Assembly: GCA_020746835.1 (NCBI GenBank)
Contig: JAGPNK010000011.1
Span: 1,426,001 to 1,490,000, forward strand
DNA length: 64,000 bases
Direction of reading: 5' to 3'
DNA from: Stachybotrys elegans
Taxonomy: Eukaryota > Ascomycota > Sordariomycetes > Hypocreales > Stachybotryaceae
Shown here: in pieces, positions 55,748 through 64,000 of the stretch
Layout of the letters: each line of letters starts with the position of its first letter
Position numbering within the stretch: the stretch's first letter is position 1
Notes under the pieces: model-generated
What the model saw: the letters and a program-made list of their open reading frames with translations, nothing else
Database searches by the model: none
What the model was told of the DNA's origin: nothing
Position numbers and translations under genes: made by a program

Positions 55748-56646
55748 TGGCTTTAGATGTCGTGGCTTGACATGTGATGCGACTTCTGGAGCTTCCAATT
55801 ATGCTACTCGGGGAATGACGGAGATGTAAGATGGACAGCGAATTGTACATTGCTTATTACTTGCTTGGCTTGGGCCAATGATCAACTACTAGGGTCGGCG
55901 TTCCAGGTTGATTTCAGCAGACATGGCAATCCCCATTGTCGCCCTGGATTCCCATCTAAATTGTGATTTCAACCGATATTTGGATAAATGAGGCCTTGTC
56001 CATCATTGTCCATACCAGCCCCAACGGGATGAATCTCATTCAGGACCTTGATGTCACGCATATCTTGGGCCTCAACTGCTCCATGGTAGATGGAAAAAAA
56101 ATTATATAACCAATCAGCCTCCTTGATATTTCCCTTCTACGATTTGGGATCGCATTCCCCACTGCACCCCTGATATAGCGTGATACGGTGGCTGAGGCGA
56201 TCACGTATTCCTCAGCCCGATAAGGCGGGCTGAGCTCCCAGCAATGGCATTCTCCAACGCGCCCAGTCGATTAGAGTCTTGCCAATTGTAGATTGGCCCA
56301 CACGCCTGAAGGATTGCCTGGATGTTATGACGCACACCACCTCGAGCTATCTGACCCTCCCTCCTCACCACCAATAAGTGCAGCCTGATCTGGACCCCTG
56401 CCTTCATTTCAATGCTTACAGGTTGTCCATCGACAAAGAGATTCCGCTCCGCAACCCCCACGTGGTCCTCACGTTGCCGCCAAGTGCCTGTCCAACAAGT
56501 CGAGTTGCGACGGCTTCCAAGCACTCTATCTATCTGCTATACAGAGCACCGACTACATACATCAGCTCTTTGGCGGCACCTAGGTGTCCTCCTACCCCGA
56601 TCGCACTCCACACAATCCGCTCCAGGGCCCGCATCGTCCATAGGCC
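55748..56646. other. Promoter region of the Zn2Cys6 gene
   Basis: The stretch has an AT-rich TATA-like run (about 56093-56108), an ATG at 56411 in another frame, and no convincing gene. Confidence 0.55.
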
Positions 56647-58137
56647 ATGGCGTCGCCCTTCGACCTCGGCCAGATGATGGATCAGCAGCTACAAGACGTC
56701 CCGTTTCAGACAGACTTCTCGCTGATCCTCTCGGATGGCCTCGGGGTCCCCTACCGCTCCAAGCGTCCGCACAAGAAGTCGAGAGCTGGATGCAAGAACT
56801 GCAAGGCCCGGAAGGTCAAATGCAGCGAGGACCAACCCGCCTGTCGCTCCTGCAGGCTTCGAAAAGAGCAATGCATCTATCCCACCCCGGATTCGCTCGC
56901 AGCAACGTCGTCGAGATCCTCCAAGCCCTCGTCCAAGCTTGCTACCAAGCGCTCCTCGCCGATGCCCGGCTTCCATACGTTTTCCTCCAGTGATAATGGC
57001 TCGTCCGCGTCCTCGCCCAGCAGCTCCCCCGCCATAATTCAAGAACCTAGCTTCACGCCCGCTGGCCTGGGCGACAGCGAGGTCAAGCTCATGTGGTTCT
57101 ATTCCACCGTCAGCTGCTCCTCCTTTTCAGTTCTGGGGTTCAAGGCCAGGGATCAACTGGCAGAGCGCGTCTTGAAGGGAGCGGTTGTGCAACACGCCTT
57201 TCAGCACCCCTTCCTCATGGACACCATCTTTGCCCTCACAAGCCTCCACATGGAGTGCCTTGGCGTGGGCGGCAGTAAGAGACAAGCTCTCGCCTATCGC
57301 GATCGGTCGTATCACGGCTACCGCCAGGCCATAGAAAAGGCGGACCCCAAGTCCTACCCGGCCCTCTTGGCCAACTCGCTGCTCCTAACATGTGCAGCCT
57401 CGGAAGCCTTTCGGGATCCGGAAGCGCCCGACCTCTACATACTCGACTGGATGATGGTCTGGCGCGGCATAGGTGCCATGTTGATCATGAGTACCGGACT
57501 TCCTGATGGTCGTGGCGTTCACAGCGTCATTGATGGCAGTGTCCAGCCGCTCTTTACTCGGGCTGTCGTAGACTGGGAAGAGGCTATCCTGGGTATTCCC
57601 AGCCATCTTCTTGCCATGGTCACATCGATACCCCCAGACGACCCCGACTACCTCGAGATGGACACATACATGCAGGCCCTCGCCTGTCTGGGCATGCTCT
57701 ATCAACGACTAACTCCCGACTTTGGCGGTGTCATGAATTTACGCATCATCACCTGGCTTACCTTTCTCTCCCGGCCTTTCATCCCCCTTGCCCTGCAGAA
57801 ACGGCCTCGCGCACTCATCATACTCGCCCATTACGCAGTCTTTTGCAAATTGATTAACGGAGGTTGGTGGACAGAAGGTATCGGGACCCGAACCATCAAC
57901 GACATCTGTAAACACCTCGGCGCCGAATGGTACCCCTATCTCACCTTGCCGACCATGGCCATTCACGCCGATAATATCGAGAAGCTGTGCAGGCTGATAT
58001 TGAACGACCCATCATGGACACAGCCATTGTTCGATCGGAGCGAAGAAGCAGTCCTTGTCGGAGGACTATATCTGCCACCCAATACCAAGATGCCTCCAGA
58101 CGACATGGGTGGAGTATGTGCGGAATACCCTGACTGA
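56647..58137 (+). CDS. Zn2Cys6 fungal transcription factor
   Basis: One exon encodes 496 residues. The zinc cluster is Cys49-x2-Cys52-x6-Cys59-x6-Cys66-x2-Cys69-x6-Cys76 inside KKSRAGCKNCKARKVKCSED, the form seen in UPC2-like and related regulators. A Ser-rich linker follows. A helical regulatory half then contains LMWFYSTVSCSSFSVLG, HPFLMDTIFALTSLHMECLG and YRDRSYHGYRQAIEKADP, the C-terminal pattern of the UPC2/sterol-uptake-control-like group. No neighbouring gene hints at a target pathway. The C-terminal few residues are uncertain. A GTATGT donor-like sequence lies near the end (58112), and another frame stays open past 58137 (WVEYVRNTLTEYKDN), so an intron or frameshift could extend the protein. 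Confidence 0.85.
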   Translation: MASPFDLGQMMDQQLQDVPFQTDFSLILSDGLGVPYRSKRPHKKSRAGCKNCKARKVKCSEDQPACRSCRLRKEQCIYPTPDSLAATSSRSSKPSSKLATKRSSPMPGFHTFSSSDNGSSASSPSSSPAIIQEPSFTPAGLGDSEVKLMWFYSTVSCSSFSVLGFKARDQLAERVLKGAVVQHAFQHPFLMDTIFALTSLHMECLGVGGSKRQALAYRDRSYHGYRQAIEKADPKSYPALLANSLLLTCAASEAFRDPEAPDLYILDWMMVWRGIGAMLIMSTGLPDGRGVHSVIDGSVQPLFTRAVVDWEEAILGIPSHLLAMVTSIPPDDPDYLEMDTYMQALACLGMLYQRLTPDFGGVMNLRIITWLTFLSRPFIPLALQKRPRALIILAHYAVFCKLINGGWWTEGIGTRTINDICKHLGAEWYPYLTLPTMAIHADNIEKLCRLILNDPSWTQPLFDRSEEAVLVGGLYLPPNTKMPPDDMGGVCAEYPD

Positions 58138-58757
58138 ATACAAAGATAATGCAATTTATGACCATTTCAACCTCGACGTCTGCATCTCTTGGCGCTCTCG
58201 TGAACCTTGTGAATTCTCTCGGATACATATGTCTATGTGTGCATGCTTCCGAGCCATCGCTCAGCTCAATGCGTCAATTGTTCCTGTTGATAACTGTTAC
58301 CTATTGATTCGGTATCTTCTGTATTGTTGGAGGGCGGCCTCTAAGTCACTGATCTCTATCTTGTTGGGACACAGGAGCGAGAATCCTGACATCCTTCTTA
58401 TCCCAACTGAGCAACTGGCAGCACCTGGCAACACATGGCGATAACTACCTCGCACGCTGATGCATACTTGCCGGTTACCTAGCCCCTCTCATTCATTTAT
58501 CTAAAACAAACCGCCGAGTTTTCTTTCTTTCCGTTCAGTTACTCTTCATCTTCTTTACCGTTACTCGCCTCCCTCCATACAAATCTCACTACGGTTCCTT
58601 TGGAGATACCCTTCCAGCCTAGGCCTCGTATAGGTTTCCCTTATTCCGGCCCGCGACCCTGGGACAACTCCAGTTATTATCATATTGACACCAGCCTTTC
58701 CACCAGTCTGTCCAAAACAGAACTTCCGGGTACTCGGCTCTGAAAGCCTCTTTCATC
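58138..58757. other. Intergenic region after the Zn2Cys6 gene
   Basis: This is lower in G+C than neighbouring genes. A CT-rich stretch at about 58500-58620 could be a leader for the orphan ORF. One frame that continues past the end of the transcription factor stays open to 58441. Confidence 0.5.
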
Positions 58758-59393
58758 ATGGCCGACGGGTCCAGAATCTCCGGAATGAGCCTGGATGAGA
58801 TCATGCACTGTATTGAAGCTCGTGCCGCTAAGATGTCTCCTCTAGACAGTGCTCGCTTCTCTAATTCTATGTACACTTCACCAGTTTCAGGGCTAGAGGC
58901 ATACCTCGGTATGGCCCAGGCCACGAGCCACGCCACGCCTACCGGTGCCAGTGATCCTGCCCAGGAAGGACCTGGTACCAAGAGAAATAAATACAAAGAA
59001 AATACCACCGCTCTTACCGCCTCTGTCAACGGCAGTAATACACCAAATCTCACCTCCTCAACTCCTGCTGCTACTGGAATGTCTTCTGTTGGAGGGCTGC
59101 CTGCCCAGGATGCTGCCTGGACTACTCCTGACTCGAGAGGGCCTTCTGCTCAGATGACTACCCTAGATGTCGCTCCCGCCGGAACTTCTTATGCTGAAAT
59201 CGCCATCTCTACGACCGCTGCTGTCGGACAGCCTACCGAGACGGTCAACGACACCGTCAGCCAGATACTGGCGATGATGAGGGAAGACGACTCCCGGGCA
59301 GAACGCCAGGCCGAACGCCAGGCCGAACGGAAGATGGAGATATATAAACTCATGCTAGCTAAATCAGGCACCCAGGGAAGTGAGAAGAACTAG
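58758..59393 (+). CDS. Orphan ORF, 211 residues, unknown
   Basis: The ORF starts MADGSRISGMSLDEIMHCIE and ends LMLAKSGTQGSEKN. It is Ser/Thr/Ala-rich in the middle and has a C-terminal helix with three AERQ/AERK units (RAERQAERQAERKMEIYKLM). Codon third positions are more A/T-rich than in the surrounding housekeeping genes. I recognise no domain. A CT-rich stretch precedes the ATG, which is compatible with a leader. It may be a lineage-specific gene, a decayed element ORF, or non-coding. Confidence 0.35.
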   Translation: MADGSRISGMSLDEIMHCIEARAAKMSPLDSARFSNSMYTSPVSGLEAYLGMAQATSHATPTGASDPAQEGPGTKRNKYKENTTALTASVNGSNTPNLTSSTPAATGMSSVGGLPAQDAAWTTPDSRGPSAQMTTLDVAPAGTSYAEIAISTTAAVGQPTETVNDTVSQILAMMREDDSRAERQAERQAERKMEIYKLMLAKSGTQGSEKN

Positions 59394-60308
59394 GGGAATG
59401 AAGGGATCTAAGGGTCGGCTGTTTTGAGTTTGGTTGGTGAACTTGCTGTGAAAGGAGGAGAGGGTCGACTATATGATAGAGCAGGTGCGCGCAGTGAGGA
59501 GAAAAGAACAATCGTGCATGCGAACAATGATTGTTGCTCACAGGACCAAAGAACAGAGTCAAATAATGAAAGGATCGTCAAATTGTGACTAGCATCACCT
59601 ATTAGCTAGAGTCAGAGAACACGACGTAACTACAGTAGCAGCAGCAGCAGCGAAAGCATGCATATTCAGCCAGGGGACCTACGGTTAGCAGACTGGCGTC
59701 GCTATGCGTGTATATAATGTCTGTCCGCGTGTGTTCTGGCGAGGCTGGATGAAGGTGCTTTTGTCTGGAATCAATCATTGGCCATGCACGCGCAATGAGG
59801 ACTGTTTGACGAAATGCCAGAGGATCCATATAATGGCTTAAATATTTGCTCTCAAGAACGCGTGAATTCTTTCTGCAGAAGACAATAAATATTAAATGGG
59901 TCAATCAGAACATGTTTGTCCGTCTCTTCCGTGAACTGTGAATGCAGTTCAAAGGTTGGTGCCATGGATGTCAGGCCGTGCGCCACAGGCTAAGCCACTG
60001 AATGCACGTCAAGCCTCAGGCAGCTGCTAGGTACCTAGGGATTTGAGTGCACCAGCCTCACAGATGAATGTAATCCTCAATCACCTATTATATCAAAAAC
60101 AGAGAAAGCCTCGAAACTATTTACTATATTTGCGCTTGTCATATCACTGATCCCCGTTGTCGCTGATCCAACTCTCGGCCTCCTTGCCGTGCGACCTGCA
60201 TCCAAGTTCTGCTGTCGCCATCTCGCCATCCCGCATGCGATAAAGCCATCTGGCTGGAGCGTGACTGGGATGAAGGGGGACTGATCAGAGACTCATATAC
60301 CACAAATC
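59394..60308. other. Intergenic region upstream of Tfb1
   Basis: It contains a (GCA)n microsatellite near 59636-59652, an AT-rich part at about 59820-59900, and a ggtacctag motif near 60030. No gene is seen. Confidence 0.55.
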
Positions 60309-62306
60309 ATGGCTCTCCCGTCGGGCCGCACGCTCTACAAGAAGAAGGAGGGCATCCTCACGCTCACTAGCGATGCCCAGACCGTCACATGGACCCCCAA
60401 CACAGGAGGCCCAGCGACGGTCTCATTACCAGTCGCCAATGTCACGAGTAAATACAAATCCCAAGCTTTCATTTCATTCTCTGGAAGCTAACAGCATCCT
60501 ACAGATCTGCAGCAGACCCCAGACACATCTGCCAAGGTGATGCTCAAGATCTTCGAGAAGGCTGTCGACGGGGGTGAACCAGCCACCTACCTCTTCCACT
60601 TCAACGCATCAGAAGCACGCGAGGAGGCCAAGGCAATCAAGGATCTCCTCTCCCGCCTTCTGCACGAGATCCGCAGTCAGGATCCCAACGTACCAAAGGC
60701 CACGCCCGGGACTCCCTCAGCGGGCGCCGCATCCACTCCCAACGGCAATGGAGGCAGCGGTTCGGCAGCCATGGCGTTCGCCAGCGCTGTCAACTCACAG
60801 CAGTCGTCGACGCGTTGGTTCGACGACAACCAGCTGAAGAACGACATTGAGCTGCAGCAGTCTCTGATGAAGAAGGATAAGAGCCTCCACCAGACATACA
60901 TGGAGGCCCTCTCCACAAAACCAGAGTCCATCTCCGGGGCTGCCTTCAATACACAGTTCTGGTCCACACGGACGAATATGCTCCGCGCTCATGCCATCGA
61001 GATCAATCAGAAGAAGGGCGCCTACAACGTCTTATCGACTGTCAAGCCCAAGACGGTAGATGGTGAACTGAAACTCAACATCAGCGTCGAGCAGGTCCAG
61101 ATGATCTTTGCTCAGCATCCCCTAGTCAAGCGAATCTACAACGAAAACGTACCCAAGCTAAGCGAGGCCGATTTCTGGTCCCGTTTCTTCCTGAGCCGCT
61201 TGTCAAAGAAGCTGCGTGGTGAGCGAGTCGCAGACAACGACCCCTCGGACAATGTGTTTGACAGGTACGATCCGAGCGAGAACACCCAGGGCATCCAGAG
61301 CAGGATCATGGCGCAGAGCGTACCGCACATGATTGACATTGAGGGAAACGAGGAGAACCAGGGAGGCTTCAAGAGCGGCAACGCCAAGGACATCGAGATG
61401 AGACCCCGGGCCAATGTGCCCATCATCAGAACGCTCAACAGCCTGAGTGAGAAGATCATGGCCAACGTCGCGCCGTCAGACATCATCGCCGACGACGCAA
61501 GCAGCACCTACGACCGCTTCGACAACCTCGCGCTACGCGACCTGCGAGGCGACGCCAAGGAGCACCGCATCATGCTCAACGTCAAGGAGCAGAACAAGTT
61601 CTTCTCCAAGCAAGACTCGGCCCCGTCCTCCAACGCCCGCATCTTCGCGCAGCAGAGCCCGGCAGAGGTCCTCGCCCGGGTGCGCGGCACGCTCGGCTCC
61701 ATCCAGGACGACGGCGCGGGCGGCATCGATCTCCACGCCGGCATCGGCTTCGACGAGGAGAGCGACAGCGACGACGAGACCCCCAAGAGGCCGCACGTCG
61801 GGTCCCGCGCCGCCATCAAGGCCGCCGAGAAGGACGTCACGGAGCGCGTCCAGCAGCGCCGCGCCCAAAAGTACGGCCACTCGACCGACGCCACCACGCC
61901 CATGGGCCTGTCCGCTTCCCTCGCAGAAAAGTGCGCCCTCACCCACGCCACCACAGTCGAGTTCCTCCACCAGTTCTGGAACGCCTTCCTGTCCGGCGAC
62001 CCGGACCGCGCCGCGGAGCTGCAGTACCTCGCCGAGTCGCTCAGGCGGTCGGCCACGCGCATCACCGCCGTCGCCGAGGACGCGGAGAGGGAGCGCGAGG
62101 ACGTCATCCGCAAGCGCAAGCAGGAGATCCGCGACCACTTTGAGCGCACCGGCAAGAAGATCCGCTGGAAGCCCGACATGGTGGGCGGTGGGCGCGACGC
62201 CGTCGCCAAGCTCATGCAGCCCGTCACGGCTGCTCTGGACAAGGCGCAGGCTGATTATGCTCGCGCGCTGGCAGCAGAGGGGATACAGATCTCAACAGAA
62301 GGATAA
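60309..62306 (+). CDS. TFB1: TFIIH subunit Tfb1 (p62)
   Basis: Exons 60309-60447 and 60505-62306 encode 646 residues. The intron runs from GTAAAT to CTACAG, with GCTAACAG as branch point. The N-terminus is the PH-like domain of Tfb1 (GRTLYKKKEGILTLTSDAQ, then VTNLQQTPDTSAKVMLKIFE, about 1-115). Two BSD domains follow, the first around LIQ...FDDNQLKNDIELQQSL to AFNTQFWSTR and the second around RIYNENVPKLSEADFWSRFF LSRL. The C-terminal helical part includes HATTVEFLHQFWNAFLSGDP. Tfb1 is a core TFIIH subunit used in transcription initiation and nucleotide-excision repair. Its PH domain binds TFIIE, acidic activators and Rad4/XPC-type partners. The length matches fungal orthologs. Codons in the last third are strongly G/C-ending. 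Confidence 0.94.
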
Positions 62307-62619
62307 GTCCGTCACATTCTCAATTTCTATGAAACACACACCGTCGATTAGAGGCAGGCCTTTTTCGTGGCATCATAAGCATCTTGCTATTCACACCTAA
62401 TGTACAGTAGAAAGCAATACAATATCCTGAGTCTTCTCTGGACCAGGTCTAGATTACAAAAAGAAAATCCCGTGGGGTGAAAAAGGAAACCGCGTGACTA
62501 GTCTTCGCTATTCCTCTGGATATAAGCAATGCCGAAAATTCGGCAAGGTCGATAACCCAACTGCGTGCAAGCCCCGCTTGGTCGCTCCGTCTATGCATAG
62601 GTGTACAAATCGATATTCT
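62307..62619. other. Convergent intergenic region
   Basis: This is the tail-to-tail gap between Tfb1 (+) and the AAA+ ATPase (-). Nothing is seen in it. Confidence 0.65.
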
Positions 62620-64000
62620 TTACACGCGGATCCGAGCGTCCGTCGAGTCATTCGGGGGCTTGTCGGCGAGGATGCCGAATCCCATGGACTTCTTCCCGCG
62701 CCCCTTCCTGCGGTTTCCGTACTCCTCGTCAAACTTGCGAATCTGCTTGAGCGAGTCCATGTCCTCGCTGATGCTGGCCGGGATCTGCTGAAGCGCCCGC
62801 TCAAAGTGCGCCTTGGTAAGGATGCGCCGCTCGGGGTACTCGTACGGCTCGGGGCCGGTGTGCTTGAGGGCAGCCTCGTTCTCCTCCTCGACGGCAGCCA
62901 TGGCGGCAGCAACACATACGTTCTTGAGATCAGAACCGGAGTAGAAGGCAGTTCGCTGGGCGTAGTCTTCAAGATCAACAGTCTCATCTAGGGTCTCGTC
63001 CCGAAGCAGGAGTCGAAGAATGGCGGCGCGGTCAGTCTTCATGGGAAGATCGACAAGGATCTTACGCGGGAGTCGTCGAAGAACCGCCTCATCCAAGTCA
63101 AAGGGTCGGTTGGTGGCGACCATGATGAAGGCGCTCGTCTCCTGCATGCCGTCCCACTCCTTCAAAAACTGGTTGATATGCTCTCGGTGAGAAGCTCGGT
63201 TGTTGAAAATGCTGCGACTGGCCAGGAGCGAGTCCGCCTCGTCAATGAAGACGACACAGGGCGATAGTTTCTTCGCCAGCGTAAAAACAGCACGGATGAG
63301 CTTCTCGCTTTCGCCGACCCATTTGTCATTGATGGTGGCGCCGCTAATCTCCAGCATATTTGCTCCGCTGGATTTGGCAACCGCCTTGGCAAGCATCGTC
63401 TTGCCGGTTCCAGGAGGACCATAGAGAAGGCATCCGGGTATCCTGTCAGAGGCAAGCACACCGTATGCAAAAGCGTCGGGTCGCACCAACGCCAGGGAGG
63501 TGAGAAGCTTGAGTGCCGAAATGGTCTCGGGAGGGGCATGGACGTCTGAGAATGACACCCGAAGCTTCTTGCCGTCGATGTGGCCGCTGGAGATGCGCTT
63601 CTCGTACTCGTTCAGCTTCATGCCCGCCAAGCTGTCGGTCGATGAGTCGGCTCCCGGCTTAGAGCTGTCCTCGTGACCAGGCTTAATAGAAGGGGCATCT
63701 TCGTCGTTATTCCCGTTGCCTGAATCAGGACGTAGCGGCCCCAGGTAAACACGGTTCATCAGAACAAAGGCTTCACCGCGCCCCTTCTTTTGGGATTCAG
63801 CTGCAAAAAAGGCCTGGGCCATATTGAAGAGCTCGGGTGCCGGGAGCAATGACTCTCGAAACAGAGCGTGGTTGGGGTCGGTCCCAAACACAGTCTGCAT
63901 AAGTTGCGTGAGATGTGGCAAGTCTAGGTCGATTTGCATGTTGTCCGAGGCAGGATTTATGGCTCTTATCATCCTGTTGATGTTGTCCAAGTTTTCAACC
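62620..64000 (-). CDS. AAA+ ATPase, Msp1/ATAD1-like core (5' end outside window)
   Basis: The frame is open to the window edge, so the N-terminus is missing. Walker A (LLYGPPGTGKTMLAKAVAKS), the pore-loop region (ATINDKWVGESEKLIRAVFT), Walker B (CVVFIDEADSLLASRS), sensor 1 (MVATNRPFDLDEAVLRRLPR) and sensor 2 (YSGSDLKNVCVAAAMAA) are all present. The spacing and the DKW-GES motif place it in the meiotic clade near Msp1/ATAD1, which pulls mislocalised tail-anchored proteins from mitochondrial and peroxisomal membranes. The second aromatic of the Msp1 pore loop (WY) is Val here. About 130 residues upstream of the ATPase core (DLDLPHLTQLMQTVFGTDPN onward) and the C-terminal Lys/Arg stretch (NRRKGRGKKSMGFG) are not in yeast Msp1 as I know it. 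It may be a longer, fungal-specific relative. Confidence 0.85.
   Translation of the reverse strand, partial: VENLDNINRMIRAINPASDNMQIDLDLPHLTQLMQTVFGTDPNHALFRESLLPAPELFNMAQAFFAAESQKKGRGEAFVLMNRVYLGPLRPDSGNGNNDEDAPSIKPGHEDSSKPGADSSTDSLAGMKLNEYEKRISSGHIDGKKLRVSFSDVHAPPETISALKLLTSLALVRPDAFAYGVLASDRIPGCLLYGPPGTGKTMLAKAVAKSSGANMLEISGATINDKWVGESEKLIRAVFTLAKKLSPCVVFIDEADSLLASRSIFNNRASHREHINQFLKEWDGMQETSAFIMVATNRPFDLDEAVLRRLPRKILVDLPMKTDRAAILRLLLRDETLDETVDLEDYAQRTAFYSGSDLKNVCVAAAMAAVEEENEAALKHTGPEPYEYPERRILTKAHFERALQQIPASISEDMDSLKQIRKFDEEYGNRRKGRGKKSMGFGILADKPPNDSTDARIRV

Noticed and set aside
60309..60491. Independent 60-residue ORF at the Tfb1 start
   Set aside because: It is exon 1 of Tfb1. Splicing at 60447/60505 joins the PH-domain halves.
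61508..62242. Long antisense ORFs opposite the Tfb1 3' part
   Set aside because: They are shadows of the strongly G/C-ending codons of Tfb1 and have no domain content.

Overview
This is nuclear DNA from a filamentous ascomycete, probably a sordariomycete and perhaps in Hypocreales. The evidence is short introns of about 45-130 nt with GTRNGT-like donors and CTAAC/CTGAC-like branch points. The gene set includes an NPS6/SidD-type siderophore synthetase, a Pex14-related peroxin, a PRC2 SUZ12 subunit and a Zn2Cys6 regulator. Placement below class level is inference. Seventeen genes are well supported. Two more are tentative: a tiny two- or three-exon gene at 55466 and an orphan ORF at 58758. The window cuts two genes: the synthetase at the left edge and an AAA+ ATPase at the right edge.

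Layout. 1-3981: 3' two thirds of a fusarinine/coprogen-type NRPS (+). 4508-5839: Gag1-like clamp (DUF4050) protein (-). 5840-9687: 3.8 kb without a convincing gene but with strong purine/pyrimidine strand bias. 9688-12931: Gln-rich nuclear-type protein (-). 14421-15781: INO80 subunit Ies2 (-). 17588-18700: Pex14/17-like peroxin (+). 18884-22716: large chromodomain protein (-). 24140-25063: Rab11/Ypt31 GTPase (+). 26447-27800: F-box protein (+). 28825-31254: class II histone deacetylase HDA1 (+). 31778-33634: RS-rich protein (+). 34210-36372: F-box/LRR-like protein (-). 38320-40873: SUZ12 homologue (+). 41714-43567: SF3b145 (-). 44622-46307: Sly41-like triose-phosphate-type transporter (+). 46669-48222: ORC5 (-). 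48619-55050: Mus7/MMS22 (-). 55466-55747: tiny membrane protein (+). 56647-58137: Zn2Cys6 regulator (+). 58758-59393: orphan ORF (+). 60309-62306: TFIIH subunit Tfb1 (+). 62620-64000: AAA+ ATPase (-).

The genes are not an operon or an obvious pathway cluster. Many act on chromatin, DNA or RNA: INO80, chromodomain protein, HDA1, PRC2, ORC5, MMS22, TFIIH and SF3b. I treat that as mostly coincidental, although the chromodomain protein, HDA1 and SUZ12 lie within 22 kb of one another. I saw no rRNA, tRNA, CRISPR array or recognisable transposon.

Most exon boundaries were set by reading splice motifs and checking that the frame closes. They have not been tested against transcripts. The most interesting items are a PHD finger joined to SUZ12, the degenerate adenylation remnant in the NRPS, a GC-AG intron in HDA1, a 13-nt microexon in Rab11, a frame-neutral intron in SF3b145, the tiny gene at 55466 and a recurrent intergenic nonamer.
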